Source: Fretibacterium sp. OH1220_COT-178
GTDB lineage: Bacteria; Synergistota; Synergistia; Synergistales; Aminobacteriaceae
DNA: 64,000 nt
Direction: 5' to 3'
Assembly: GCF_003860125.1 (NCBI RefSeq)
Contig: NZ_RQYL01000007.1
Coordinates: 1-64,000, forward strand
The position numbers and the translations under genes are program-made. The first letter of the stretch is position 1, and every line of letters starts with the position of its first letter. The notes beneath the pieces were generated by a model that had not been told where the DNA came from, did not search any database, and saw only the letters and a list, made by a program, of their open reading frames with translations. Of the stretch, positions 17,089 through 26,541 are shown piece by piece.

Positions 17089-18074
17089 CTCTTCGCCTCC
17101 CCCAGAATTCTGGGTACCGTCATCCTGTCGATCAGGGGAACGGTCAGGTTCATGATCAGAATGGAATAGGACACGCCCTCCGGATAGCCGCCGAACGTCC
17201 GGATCAATGCGGTGAGCAGGCCGCAGCCGGCGGCAAAGACGTATTGCCCCTTCGCCGTCATGGGGGACGTGGTGTAATCCGTCGCCATGAAGACGGCCCC
17301 CAGCATCAGCCCCCCCGCCAGGACCTCATAGAAGGGCCCCTCGGCGCGCCCGAACGCCAGCGACAGCACGGCCACGGTACCGATGTAGACGGTGGGTATG
17401 CGCCAGGAGACGATGCCCTTCCAGACCAGCAGAGCCCCGCCCAGCAAGAGGGCGGCGGCCGAGGTCTCCCCGATGCATCCGCCCACGTTGCCGACGAGGA
17501 GGTCCCACCAGGAGGGCAAAACCGGAGCCGAGGCGGCCGAGACGGCCGCACCGGTCGCCTGCGACACGGCGGCCACGGAGGACTCCGACGCGGCGGCCAT
17601 TCCCTTGAGGAGCCCCAAGGGGGTTGCTCCGCTGACGCCCTGGACGGTCCAGGTCGTCATGGCCACGGGCCAGGAGATCAACATCATGGCACGGGCCGCA
17701 AGGGCCGGGTTGACGATGTTTCCCCCCAGGCCGCCGAAGAACTGCTTGACCAGCACGATGGCGAAGACGGAACCGCAGGCGGCCATCCACAGCGGGACGG
17801 AGGGCGGCAGGTTGTAGGCCAGCAGAAGCCCGGTGACCGCGGCCGAGAGATCGGATACCGTCACGGGCTGCCCCGCCAGCTTCTGCCAGAGGTACTCCGA
17901 CCCCACGCACACGACCACGCAGGTGACGATCACCCAGACCGAGGAAAGCCCAAGAAACCAGACCCCGGCCGCCCCGGCGGGCAGGAGCGCGGCGAGAACC
18001 CACGCCATGATCTTTCGCGTGTCGAGGGGCGCATGGATATGAGGGGAACTGGCGACGACAAAACGAGAACTCAT
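17085..18074 (-). CDS. rnfD: Rnf complex subunit RnfD (FMN-binding)
   Basis: Membrane subunit of 329 aa with about nine segments, a second covalent FMN carrier. The sequence VSGATPLGLLKG near residue 155 carries the flavinylated threonine motif, and FGGLGGNIVNPALAARA and ATDYTTSPMTAKGQ are family hallmarks. There is an Ala/Ser-rich stretch at about 170-200 in place of a tight periplasmic loop. ATG at 18074 overlaps the rnfC stop by 4 bp. Confidence 0.95.
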   Translation of the reverse strand: MSSRFVVASSPHIHAPLDTRKIMAWVLAALLPAGAAGVWFLGLSSVWVIVTCVVVCVGSEYLWQKLAGQPVTVSDLSAAVTGLLLAYNLPPSVPLWMAACGSVFAIVLVKQFFGGLGGNIVNPALAARAMMLISWPVAMTTWTVQGVSGATPLGLLKGMAAASESSVAAVSQATGAAVSAASAPVLPSWWDLLVGNVGGCIGETSAAALLLGGALLVWKGIVSWRIPTVYIGTVAVLSLAFGRAEGPFYEVLAGGLMLGAVFMATDYTTSPMTAKGQYVFAAGCGLLTALIRTFGGYPEGVSYSILIMNLTVPLIDRMTVPRILGEAKR

Positions 18075-19411
18075 TTCTTCTGCGCTCCCTTCTTTCTGCG
18101 TTCCGCCATCACGGCGGCCTTGCCGTCGCGACAGGTCTGGGTGAGACACCGAGAGGCCGGACAGTCGTAGGTGCAGCACCCGCACTCGATGCAGTTCATG
18201 CCTCCGGCGCTCTCGAACAGGGCGTACTCCCTGCGGCGCACCGCGTGGTCCAGCTCCGACGGGACGAGGCGCATCGGGCAGGCCTGGACGCAGCGCCCGC
18301 AGCGCAGGCAGTTCGACTCGACGGGCAGCGCCGCCGAACGGGACGAGAGCGCCAGGATGCCGGATGTTCCCTTCACCACGGGAACATCCAGGGACCGCAT
18401 GGAGATCCCCATCATGGGGCCTCCGGCCAGGACCTTGACCGGCTCCTCGGTGAAGCCCCCCGCGGCCTCGACAAGCTCCCGTACCGGCGTCCCCAGGGGA
18501 ACCAGGAGATTTTTGGGATCGGCGACCACATCCCCGGTGACGGAGACGATGCGGTCCATGACGGGAATGCCCTGGGTCAGGGCAAGCCAGATGTGATAGA
18601 GCGTCCGGACGTTCAGGATGATGCAGCCCACGTCCGCGGGCAAGGCTCCGGGCGGGATCTCCTGACCCGTGACGGACCAGATGAGCATCTTTTCCGCTCC
18701 CTGAGGATACTTGACCTGATGCGGCACCACGCGTATCCGGGAAAAATCGTGTTCCGACAGCTCCCCCCGGATCCGCTCGATGCTCTCGGGCTTGTTCTCC
18801 TCGATGGCGATGACCCCCACGGCCTCGGGAAAAAGCTCCAGGCAGAGCTCGAGCCCCTCGATGATGGGCTCGGGCCGCTCCAGCATCAGGCGGTTGTCGC
18901 AGTTCAGGAAGGGCTCGCACTCGGCGCCGTTCACGATCACCCAGCGGATGACACGCCCCTCCGGCGGCGCCAGCTTGACGTGGGTGGGGAAACAGGCCCC
19001 CCCCATACCGACGATTCCCGCAGCCCGAATCAGCTTGAGGTAGTCCTCTCGTTCGGGCTTATGCCCGAGATCGTCCAGCAACGTGGGCGCATGCTCGTAC
19101 TCCCCGTCGTTCTCCAGGACGATACACTCCTCGAAGCTCCCCGGAATCGTCATCCTGGGGCCAATCTCCTTGACCGTCCCCGAGACGCTCGCCAGGATCG
19201 GAGCCGAGACGAACGCCTCGGAATCCGCCAGCTTCTGCCCCAGCAAAACGCGCTCCCCCCGCTTGACCATGGGGGTACAGGGGACTCCCAGATGCTGGGA
19301 CAGCGGAAAAACCAGATCCCCCTTCGGCGACAGGGGCTCGACCACCTTCTCCGCCGTCAGGACCTTCCCATCCGGCGGATGAATCCCTCCCTTGAACGTC
19401 GGCAACCTCAT
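18071..19411 (-). CDS. rnfC: Rnf complex subunit RnfC
   Basis: First gene of the operon, 446 aa, the NADH-side subunit. N-terminal FKGGIHPPDGK is the family start. The NADH/FMN-type region carries GIVGMGGACFPTHVKL and VNGAECEPFLNCD, and two 4Fe-4S motifs, CLRCGRCVQACP and CIECGCCTYDCP, lie near residues 375 and 415. ATG at 19411 is preceded by GAGGGGAG at 7 bases; the reading frame open further upstream is non-coding leader. Confidence 0.95.
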   Translation of the reverse strand: MRLPTFKGGIHPPDGKVLTAEKVVEPLSPKGDLVFPLSQHLGVPCTPMVKRGERVLLGQKLADSEAFVSAPILASVSGTVKEIGPRMTIPGSFEECIVLENDGEYEHAPTLLDDLGHKPEREDYLKLIRAAGIVGMGGACFPTHVKLAPPEGRVIRWVIVNGAECEPFLNCDNRLMLERPEPIIEGLELCLELFPEAVGVIAIEENKPESIERIRGELSEHDFSRIRVVPHQVKYPQGAEKMLIWSVTGQEIPPGALPADVGCIILNVRTLYHIWLALTQGIPVMDRIVSVTGDVVADPKNLLVPLGTPVRELVEAAGGFTEEPVKVLAGGPMMGISMRSLDVPVVKGTSGILALSSRSAALPVESNCLRCGRCVQACPMRLVPSELDHAVRRREYALFESAGGMNCIECGCCTYDCPASRCLTQTCRDGKAAVMAERRKKGAQKK

Positions 19412-19618
19412 CTCAAGACTCCCCTCAAAAAAGACTGGAATCCAAACGCCCCCCATTCTCTCCCTCGCAAAAAAAACATCCGCCATCGCTCCCCAGGTCA
19501 AAGAACGATGCCGGTCAAAGTGAGCTCCCTTCCAAATCATTCCCGGCGGGCAAGGACAACGAGCCAGACGGACGATTCGGAACGGGAACAGGGAGGCCGT
19601 CGGTCCGAACACCGTTTT

Positions 19619-19647
19619 ATTATAATGACGCCCCATAAAAAAAGCAA
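19619..19647 (-). promoter_or_regulatory. promoter of the rnf operon
   Basis: On the minus strand TTGCTT (19647-19642) and a perfect TATAAT (19624-19619) are 17 bp apart, giving a leader of about 200 bases before rnfC. The T-rich upstream strand also looks like the tail of the terminator of the preceding ABC operon. The rest of 19412-19784 holds no gene. Confidence 0.65.
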
Positions 19648-19738
19648 AAAGCCGCTCGCCGCCTTCGCCTCGAAAGAGGCCCCCTCCGGGGAGCGTGCAC
19701 GGCAAGGCCGCGGCACCCGAAACCGGCGCGCCGCGGCC
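19648..19738 (-). terminator. terminator region of the Fe3+/phosphonate-type ABC operon
   Basis: Between the ATPase stop at 19785 and the rnf promoter lie a 9-bp GC stem (19706-19714 with 19730-19738) and a small GCCTC-GAAA-GAGGC hairpin (19667-19680), and the minus strand then runs into CTTTTTGCTTTTTTT. Which hairpin pairs with the T run is not clear. Confidence 0.4.
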
Positions 19739-19784
19739 CCGCAGGACGGGCTTGTTCGTTTTGAGGAGGCACTCCCCGTTCGCC

Positions 19785-20843
19785 TCAGTCGAACCAGAAC
19801 ACCCGAGGAAAGTTCAGAGCGCACTCCTGCCCCACGGAAAGCTTCGGTTCCCGGCGTCCCTTCTGGACACGGACCTCCTGCCGCCCCACCTTGACGAAAT
19901 AGTCCACGGTCTCCCCCAGGTAGGCGATGCGGTCCACCACGCCCCTAAGGCCCCCCTCCTCGTCGGGGCGAAGCTCCACCTCCGCGGGGCGGCAGGCCAG
20001 GGTAGCCGTTCGGGCGCCCGAGAGCGATGCGGGCAGCTCGGCCGCGAGGCTCCCCGCCTCGGGCGCTCCGGCGAGGTACGCCCGACCGCCCTCGATCGCG
20101 ACGGGCAGGAAGTTGGAGAGCCCGATGAAGCTGAACACGAACTTGTTGGCGGGGTTCGCATAGACGTTCAGCGGGGTGCCGATCTGCTCGGGGCGGCCAT
20201 CCCTCATGACCATGATCCGGTCGGACAGCGCCATGGCCTCCGACTGGTCGTGGGTGACGTAAATGATCGAGAAGTCGTACTGGCGCTGCAGGTCCTTGAT
20301 CTCAAAGCGCATCTCCTCGCGCAGGTGGGGATCGAGGTTGGAGAGGGGCTCGTCCAGCAGCAGGAGCCCCGGATTGATCGAGAGCGCGCGGGCCAGGGCG
20401 ATGCGCTGCTTCTCGCCGCCCGACAGTTCGTTGGGATAGAGCGCGGCCTGACGGGTCAGGTTGGTGTTCTCGAGCGCCTTCTTGGTCCGCTCGGCGATCT
20501 CGGTTCTCGAGAGCCCCTTGATCTTCAGCGGAAACGCGACGTTGTCGAAGACCGTCATGTGGGGCCACACGGCGAAGGCCTGAAAGACCATGCCGAATCC
20601 CCGTTTCTCGGGCGCCAGGTAATAACGTTTTTCACTGGATGAGACGAGGCTGCCCCCCACCTCGATCTCCCCCTCGTCCAGATCCTCGAATCCGGCGATC
20701 ATCCGCAGCGTCGTCGTCTTGCCGCACCCCGATGGCCCCAGAAAGGAGAAGCACTCCCCCTTCTCTATCGAAAGGTTGAGATCGTCCACCGCGACGACCT
20801 GCCCGAAACGTTTGGTAACGTGTCTGAGTTCCACGAAAGCCAT
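19785..20843 (-). CDS. ABC transporter ATPase (Fe3+/spermidine/phosphonate type)
   Basis: 352-aa ATPase of the CUT1/PotA-FbpC group. Motifs: Walker A GPSGCGKTTT, Q-loop FQAFAVWPHMTV, signature ELSGGEKQRIALARAL, Walker B LLLLDEPLSNLDPHLREEM, switch His YVTHDQSEAM, plus a C-terminal TOBE domain from about residue 240. It lies 4 bp after the permease gene and is the second ATPase of this unit; the other one is encoded before the permease. The two are clearly paralogous, so the transporter may use an ATPase heterodimer. Confidence 0.9.
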   Translation of the reverse strand: MAFVELRHVTKRFGQVVAVDDLNLSIEKGECFSFLGPSGCGKTTTLRMIAGFEDLDEGEIEVGGSLVSSSEKRYYLAPEKRGFGMVFQAFAVWPHMTVFDNVAFPLKIKGLSRTEIAERTKKALENTNLTRQAALYPNELSGGEKQRIALARALSINPGLLLLDEPLSNLDPHLREEMRFEIKDLQRQYDFSIIYVTHDQSEAMALSDRIMVMRDGRPEQIGTPLNVYANPANKFVFSFIGLSNFLPVAIEGGRAYLAGAPEAGSLAAELPASLSGARTATLACRPAEVELRPDEEGGLRGVVDRIAYLGETVDYFVKVGRQEVRVQKGRREPKLSVGQECALNFPRVFWFD

Positions 20844-20847
20844 GAGT

Positions 20848-22545
20848 CTACGCCCCCCCGTTGTCCGTCTGTCGTTTCTCGAAGAAACGTTTGATCAGGA
20901 TCTCGCCGCCCACGATGAGCACCAGGGCCACGGCGGCAAGCGCGCAGGCGTAGACGGTCTCCCCGTCCTCGTTGAGGGTATAGATGGCGACGCCGATCGT
21001 CCGGGTCGTCGGTCCGTAGAGCAGAACGGAGGTCGTCAGCTCGCGGAGCGCCGGCAGGAAGATCAGGAAGAACGCCGCGATCATGCCCGGCCGGATCAGG
21101 GGAATCACCACGTCGCGCAGGGACTGCCACGGAGTGGCGCCGCTGGCGCGGCTGGCCTCGACCAACGAGTCGTGCACCTGCTCCAGCGCGGCGCTGTTGG
21201 ACTTGAGCGAGAAGGCCATGTAGCGGGCGATGTAAGCGACGAAGATGATCCATGCGGTATTGTAGATGTTCACCCCGAAGCGGCCGCTCCAGGTCAGGAT
21301 CACCCCAAGCGCGATGACGGTGCCCGGAAGGGAGAAGGGAAGCATCCCCAGGAACTCCAGGAACCATTTTCCCCGCACCTTCATCTTTACCAGCACGTAG
21401 GAGATGATCCCGCCCGCCAGCATGGTGACCAGGGCAGCTCCGAGCGAAAGATAAAGGGAGTTGAAGATGGCGTCCTTGGTCAGCTTCCACTTGAACAGGA
21501 CGTACCGGAAGTTGTCGAGCGTCATGTTCTCCAGCCGGATGGGAAGCCCGTAGGTCTTGAGCAGCCCGACCAGAAAGATCGTCACCGTCGGCATCACCAC
21601 CGTGACCAGCAGGTAGACGACGCAGAGCGTGAACAGCGGCAGGCGCAGGCCGCGGAGTTTCAGCACCGTCGGACGGACGCTCTTGCCCGCGATGATCTGG
21701 AACCGCCCGGACTTCACCACGCGGTTCTGGGCATAGAGGATCACCGCCGCCGAGATGACGAGGATGACCGACATGACCGTCGCCGCCCGGATGGCCGTGA
21801 AGCTGCCCGCGCTCTGGTGGATGAGCTCGTAGATCTTCGTGGGTATGGTGTAGATCCCCACCTCCGTCCCCAGGATGGCCGGGGTGCCGAAGTGGGCCAG
21901 AGAGTACAGGCAGACCAGCAGCGCGCCGCTGACCACCGAAGGAAGGATCAGGGGGATGGTGATCTTGCGGGTGATGGTGAAGAGCCCCGCTCCGGAGATG
22001 CGGGCGGATTCCTCCAGGGTGGGGTCCATCCGTTCGAGGGCCCCGCTGACCTGGATGAAGACGAAGGGGAAAAGGTACATGGTCTCGATGAGGACGATCC
22101 CCCAGAAGCTGTAGACGTTGAAGAGCGGCGTCCGCGTGCCCCAGAGCTCCATCCACAGCTGGTTGATGTAGCCCGCGCGGGGCGAGAGCAGCATCTTCCA
22201 GGCCAGGGCTCCGATGAACGCGGGCAGCATGAAGGGAACGGTGAAGAGGACCTTCATCGTCCGTTTGAAGGGCAGGTCCGTCCGCGTGACGAGCCACGCA
22301 AAAAGCGTTCCGACCACCGTGCAGGCCACGGTGACGCACAGCGCAAGCTGGAGGGACATGCTCAGAGCCTCGAAGGTGTCGGGGCGCCGGACGATCTCCA
22401 GAAGGGCGGAGAAATTGAAGCTCCCGTTCTCGACGAAGGAGGTCCAGAAGATCAGCAGGACGGGAAGGGCGACGACGACGATCAGAATGAGGATGGAGAG
22501 TGCAAAGAGCAGCTCCGCGATCCCCCATTTTCCGGACCTATTCAT
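20848..22545 (-). CDS. ABC transporter permease, fused two-domain (FbpB/PhnV type)
   Basis: 565-aa membrane protein with about twelve segments made of two homologous permease halves. Each half has an EAA-type coupling loop: EESARISGAGLFTITRKITIPLILP near residue 185 and EASRASGATPWQSLRDVVIPLIRPG near 470. The fused architecture is typical of Fe3+ and 2-aminoethylphosphonate permeases. The ATG at 22545 overlaps the end of the first ATPase gene by 8 bp and follows GGGGGCGGG. Confidence 0.9.
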   Translation of the reverse strand: MNRSGKWGIAELLFALSILILIVVVALPVLLIFWTSFVENGSFNFSALLEIVRRPDTFEALSMSLQLALCVTVACTVVGTLFAWLVTRTDLPFKRTMKVLFTVPFMLPAFIGALAWKMLLSPRAGYINQLWMELWGTRTPLFNVYSFWGIVLIETMYLFPFVFIQVSGALERMDPTLEESARISGAGLFTITRKITIPLILPSVVSGALLVCLYSLAHFGTPAILGTEVGIYTIPTKIYELIHQSAGSFTAIRAATVMSVILVISAAVILYAQNRVVKSGRFQIIAGKSVRPTVLKLRGLRLPLFTLCVVYLLVTVVMPTVTIFLVGLLKTYGLPIRLENMTLDNFRYVLFKWKLTKDAIFNSLYLSLGAALVTMLAGGIISYVLVKMKVRGKWFLEFLGMLPFSLPGTVIALGVILTWSGRFGVNIYNTAWIIFVAYIARYMAFSLKSNSAALEQVHDSLVEASRASGATPWQSLRDVVIPLIRPGMIAAFFLIFLPALRELTTSVLLYGPTTRTIGVAIYTLNEDGETVYACALAAVALVLIVGGEILIKRFFEKRQTDNGGA

Positions 22546-23641
22546 GGATACCCGCCCCCTCCATCGTGTCTGCGTCGAAGATCAGAGGATTGGCGATGCG
22601 GACCCCCACCACGTCGCCCTCCCGGAAGATCAGGTTCTCGCCGATGGCCCGGTGCGTCTCGAGCTGTACCCTCAGCTCCCGGCCGTGAAGATCCAGCCTC
22701 TGGTCCACGATGGGGCCAAGAAGGTTGACCCTCCGTACCGTGGCGCGGGGAAGCTTGGAGTCCGGCTGGGGGTCGCGGACGAGGTCGACGTCGGAGGGGC
22801 GGCAACCCAGGATGGGGGCGGCGGGAAGAAAATCGGGCGCCTTCGCCAGCAGGGCGTCGGTCCCCTCGAGGTAGACGTAATCGTTCCGGAAGTCCACGGG
22901 AATCATGTTGGAGACGCCCATGAACCGAAACACGAAGGCGTTCGACGGATATTCGAAGACCTCCTCCGGCGTGCCGATCTGGCAGATGCTGCCATTCTTG
23001 TCCAGGACGGCCATGCGGTCGGAGATCGCCAGAGCGATCTCCTGGTCGTGGGTGACGTAGAGCACCGTGATGCCCTTTCTGCGCTGGAGCTCGCGGATCT
23101 CGAAACGCATCTCCTCGCGGAGGTTGGCGTCGAGGTTGGTCAGGGGTTCGTCCAGCAGCATCAGCCTGGGCTCGGCCACCAGAGCGCGGGCCAGGGCCAC
23201 GCGCTGCTGCTGACCGCCCGAAAGCTGATAAGGCATTCGGTTCTCGAGCCCCGAGAGGTTGACGCTGTCGATGGCATCCTGCGTACGCTCCTCCGCCTCC
23301 TTCCTGCCGACCTGCTGAATCTTGAGGGGATAGAGGACGTTCTCCCGGACGGTCATGTGGGGCCATACGGCGTAGTCCTGAAAGACCACGCCCAGGGACC
23401 GCTTGTCCGGGGGAACGGCGATCCTGTCGGCCGGAGAGGACAGGACCTCGCCGCCGATGCTGACCGTTCCGGAGTCGGGCTGCTCGAAGCCGGCGACCAT
23501 CCGAAGCAGTACGGTCTTCCCGCAGCCCGAGGGGCCGAGCAACGTAAAACACTCCCCGTCCCGGATCGTCAGATCGAGATTCCGGAAGACTATCTTGTCG
23601 CCATAAGCCTTGCGGACATTTTTGATGGACACCTCCGCCAA
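22538..23641 (-). CDS. ABC transporter ATPase (Fe3+/phosphonate type)
   Basis: First gene after the binding protein, 367 aa. Motifs: Walker A GPSGCGKTVLL, signature QLSGGQQQRVALARAL, Walker B LMLLDEPLTNLDANLREEM, switch His YVTHDQEIAL, and a C-terminal TOBE region. I use the TTG at 23641 because it gives AEVSIKNVRKAYG, which aligns residue for residue with the paralogue start AFVELRHVTKRFG; a GTG at 23653 is also in frame but directly abuts AAGGAAG. Substrate cannot be read from the ATPase. Confidence 0.88.
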   Translation of the reverse strand: MAEVSIKNVRKAYGDKIVFRNLDLTIRDGECFTLLGPSGCGKTVLLRMVAGFEQPDSGTVSIGGEVLSSPADRIAVPPDKRSLGVVFQDYAVWPHMTVRENVLYPLKIQQVGRKEAEERTQDAIDSVNLSGLENRMPYQLSGGQQQRVALARALVAEPRLMLLDEPLTNLDANLREEMRFEIRELQRRKGITVLYVTHDQEIALAISDRMAVLDKNGSICQIGTPEEVFEYPSNAFVFRFMGVSNMIPVDFRNDYVYLEGTDALLAKAPDFLPAAPILGCRPSDVDLVRDPQPDSKLPRATVRRVNLLGPIVDQRLDLHGRELRVQLETHRAIGENLIFREGDVVGVRIANPLIFDADTMEGAGIHE

Positions 23642-23881
23642 ATTGCACCACACCTTCCTTAAGCAGGTGACCGCCCTCCACGAAGCGTCGGTCTCGTGGG
23701 ACGTATCGATCGCTTCCGTCGAGGCGAAGCCCCATTAAAGCCCACGGCCGACCGGATCGGTGCACTACGTTTCCCGGTCGTCCGCCCATGGGCCCGGCCT
23801 CGACGTAAGCGGGGGCTCAAACCAATTTTTTTGTTGTCAGGAGAAAAACCCCGAGCGATGCCGCTCGAGTCGGATGTTTAC

Positions 23882-23908
23882 AAAAACGGCCGCCTGCCTG
23901 AGGCGGCC
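23882..23908 (-). terminator. terminator after the binding-protein gene
   Basis: An 8-bp stem (23888-23895 with 23901-23908) with a 5-base loop is followed on the minus strand by GTTTTTG. It separates the abundant binding-protein message from the ATPase-permease genes downstream. The remaining 23642-23881 shows nothing further. Confidence 0.75.
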
Positions 23909-23932
23909 TTTCGTCTTCTCCGAAAGAAACGG

Positions 23933-24928
23933 CTACTTCTTCGAGGGACGCAGGATCTCCGTGAATTTCTTGATGCTCTCCTCCTTCGTCGCGCTGAGCG
24001 TCTCGAAATCCAGCTTGACCGCCCGCTGGACCGCTTCGTGCGGGTTCGGAAGCAGGCTGTCGGCGGGAAGCTCCACATCCGCCCTCACGGGCAGCGTCCC
24101 GTTCGCGGCGATGATCGTCTGGGCCTCCTTCGACAGAAGGAAATCGACGAACCTTTTCGCGGCCTCGAGGTTTGGCGTCCCCTTCATGATGGCCACGGGG
24201 CTGGGGAGCATGATGATCTCCTGCGGGTAGACAAAGCCCAGGGTGGCGCCCTTCTTGATCTTGTCGATCGTGATGTAGTCCACACCGATGCACGCCAGAA
24301 GGTCTCCCATGGCCGTGTCGTCCACCACCTGGCCCGAGCCCTGGCCGATGCGCGCGGCATTGTCCCGGCAGGCTTCGAAGAACTCCCAGCCGAACGTCTG
24401 GACCAGCGCCACCACGCTGCCGTAGGCCGTCCCGGAGAGCGCGGGGTTGGCGATTCCGAAGGCGTCCTTGAACTCGGGTTTGTGCAGATCCTTCCAGGAC
24501 GCGGGCGGGGTCTTGATGAAACGGTTGTTGTAGGCGATGGCCAGGGTTCCGTTTCGAACGGGCGTGAAGTACCCCTCGGGCTCCACAACGGGGCTTTCCA
24601 CGTACTTGGCCTCAGGCGAGATATAGGGCTCCAGCACGCCCTCCCTCTTGAGCTGATAGAAGTCCGGCACCTCGCTGTGCCAGAGGACGTCCACCGTGAG
24701 CTTGCCCGACTCGCGCTCGGCGGCGATCTTGGCCATGAGCTTGCCCGCCCCGGCGGAGTAGTAGTCGAAGTCGACGTCGGGGTTGGCCTTCACGAACGCC
24801 TCTTTGAGGGCGCCGATGAGGGACTCCTTCATGGACGTGTAGACCGTCAGCTTGCCGCCGGCCCATGCCGCGGATACGGACAGAAGCAGGATGACGACGA
24901 GGAGTGCGAGCTTCGCATACTTTTTCAA
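23933..24928 (-). CDS. ABC transporter solute-binding protein (Fe3+/AEP type)
   Basis: 331-aa exported binding protein of the family 1 (FbpA / PhnS / thiamine-type) class. The N-terminus KKYAKLALLVVILLLSVSAAWA is a signal peptide of about 22 residues. The mature part begins GKLTVYTSMKESLIGALKEAF and contains VDVLWHSEVPDFYQLKREG and SGTAYGSVVALVQTFGWEF, a pattern shared by ferric-iron and 2-aminoethylphosphonate binders. No FbpA-type adjacent tyrosine pair is evident, which argues mildly against iron. The start is TTG at 24928, with AAGGAGG at 9 bases; a nearby ATG is out of frame. It precedes its ATPase and permease genes but is cut off from them by a terminator. Confidence 0.88.
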   Translation of the reverse strand: MKKYAKLALLVVILLLSVSAAWAGGKLTVYTSMKESLIGALKEAFVKANPDVDFDYYSAGAGKLMAKIAAERESGKLTVDVLWHSEVPDFYQLKREGVLEPYISPEAKYVESPVVEPEGYFTPVRNGTLAIAYNNRFIKTPPASWKDLHKPEFKDAFGIANPALSGTAYGSVVALVQTFGWEFFEACRDNAARIGQGSGQVVDDTAMGDLLACIGVDYITIDKIKKGATLGFVYPQEIIMLPSPVAIMKGTPNLEAAKRFVDFLLSKEAQTIIAANGTLPVRADVELPADSLLPNPHEAVQRAVKLDFETLSATKEESIKKFTEILRPSKK

Positions 24929-24960
24929 CGTGCATGACCTCCTTGTTTTTCTTGTTTTTT

Positions 24961-24981
24961 CGGGGCGCCCGAGACGCCCCG
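24961..24981. other. leader hairpin of the binding-protein gene
   Basis: A 7-bp GC stem (24961-24967 with 24975-24981) lies about 35 bp before the start codon of the binding-protein gene, followed on the minus strand by an A-rich run up to the ribosome site. It may stabilise the 5' end; on the plus strand the T run precedes it, so it is not a plus-strand terminator. Confidence 0.4.
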
Positions 24982-25067
24982 CAGGTTCGGGATACCGTTG
25001 GGGCCGCGGGGAACGACAACCCGCCGTGCGGACGGGTGCCGCCCCCTCCCCTCAAAAGAGCCAGAAC

Positions 25068-26255
25068 TCAGAGGGCCGAGAAGGCCCGGTCCAGATCCGC
25101 CTTCAAATCCTCCGCATCCTCCAGCCCCACGGACAGACGTATCAGGCCCTTGGATATTCCCGCGGCGGCCTGCTCCTCGTCGGAGAGGGCGGAGTGCGTC
25201 ATGGACGCGGGATGCTGGATCAGGGATTCCGTGTCGCCGAGGCTGACGGCCAGAGTCCAGAGCTTGGTGCTGTTGATGAACTTCTTGCCGGCCTCGAAGC
25301 CGCCCTTGAGGTCCATGGCGATCATCGCGCCGAAGTATTTCATCTGCTTCCTCGCCAGCTCCTTCTGCGGGAAGCTGTCCAGACCGGGATACCAGACGTG
25401 CGCGACCTCGGGACGCTTCTCCAGGAAACGGGCGATCTCGAGCGCCGTCTCGCAGTGACGGGGAACCCGAACGTGCAGGGTTTTCATGCCCCGCAGCATC
25501 AGATAGGCGTCGAAGGGGGACATCGTGGCGCCGGTGAGGTCCTTGAGCCCCTCGCCCTTCACCCGAGCGATGAACTCCGCGCTTCCCACGGCGGCCCCCG
25601 CAATGACGTCTCCGTGCCCGTTGAGGTACTTCGTCACGGAGTGGAGGACGACATCGGCCCCGAACTCGATCGGACGCTGGATCACCGGGGAACAGTACGT
25701 GTTGTCGACGATCAGCAGGGCTCCCGCCTCGTGGGCGATTTTCGCGAGCCCCTCCAGGTCCGCGATCTCCATGGTCGGATTCGCCGGGGACTCGCAGTAG
25801 ATCACCCTGGTGTTGGGCTTGACTGCGGCCTTCACCGCCGCCAGGTCCGCCAGGCTCATGAAGGTGACCTCGATGCCGAAGCGCGGGAAGTGATGGTTCA
25901 TCAGGGAATGGGTGCATCCGTAAATGGAGTTTGCCGCAATGACGTGGTCCCCGCCGGATAGGGCGGTCCAGAGCACGGAGGCGATGGCGCCCATCCCGGA
26001 GGAGGCGACCGCCGCGGCCTCGCCGCCCTCGAGTGCGGCCAGCTTCCGCTCGACCGCCGTGTGGTTGGGATTGCCCAGTCGGGTGTAGATGTAGCCCTCC
26101 TCCTCGCCCGCAAAGCGGCGTGCGCCCTGATCGGCATCCTCAAAGGCGAAGGTCGACGTTTGATAGATCGGGGTGTTCAGGGCACCGGTCACAGGGTCGG
26201 GACAGGTACCGAAATGAACGCACTTCGTGCCAAAACCTTGTGCTGCGTGGGACAT
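25068..26255 (-). CDS. megL: methionine gamma-lyase
   Basis: PLP enzyme that splits methionine to methanethiol, ammonia and 2-oxobutyrate, 395 aa. Motifs: YTRLGNPNHTAVERKLAALE, SSGMGAI, the PLP lysine in LHSVTKYLNGHGDV near residue 208, and the cysteine of SIYGCTHSLMNHHFPRFG, which in this family marks methionine gamma-lyases rather than cystathionine enzymes. C-terminal SLIQHPASMTHSALSDEE is also typical. Two ATGs sit behind AAGGAGG; the second (26255) is at 7 bases and is chosen over the first (26258, 4 bases). Transcribed alone and divergent from the WG-repeat gene. It would feed 2-oxobutyrate to 2-oxoacid:ferredoxin oxidoreductases. Confidence 0.93.
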   Translation of the reverse strand: MSHAAQGFGTKCVHFGTCPDPVTGALNTPIYQTSTFAFEDADQGARRFAGEEEGYIYTRLGNPNHTAVERKLAALEGGEAAAVASSGMGAIASVLWTALSGGDHVIAANSIYGCTHSLMNHHFPRFGIEVTFMSLADLAAVKAAVKPNTRVIYCESPANPTMEIADLEGLAKIAHEAGALLIVDNTYCSPVIQRPIEFGADVVLHSVTKYLNGHGDVIAGAAVGSAEFIARVKGEGLKDLTGATMSPFDAYLMLRGMKTLHVRVPRHCETALEIARFLEKRPEVAHVWYPGLDSFPQKELARKQMKYFGAMIAMDLKGGFEAGKKFINSTKLWTLAVSLGDTESLIQHPASMTHSALSDEEQAAAGISKGLIRLSVGLEDAEDLKADLDRAFSAL

Positions 26256-26541
26256 CATAAAGCCTCCTTGTGGGTGCGTCGGGTGGACCGGAAACATGCA
26301 AAGGCATGACGGATGGTACACCGGTTCGTTATTGTATCGTTTTTTGAGGAGCGGCGCCAGAGTAGCGGGCGGCCTCGCCGACATTCCCGCAGCACCTTCG
26401 AAAACCGTTCTTCCGTTCCTTTGGCCGTCGGCCTCGAACCAAGCGTGATTGTCCCGGCCTTCCGCCCCGCACTTTGGTAGAATAAAAAAAACGCCGGCAC
26501 CGCCCGTCGATGCCGGCCTTGCGACGAAAGGAAGGAAGCCC

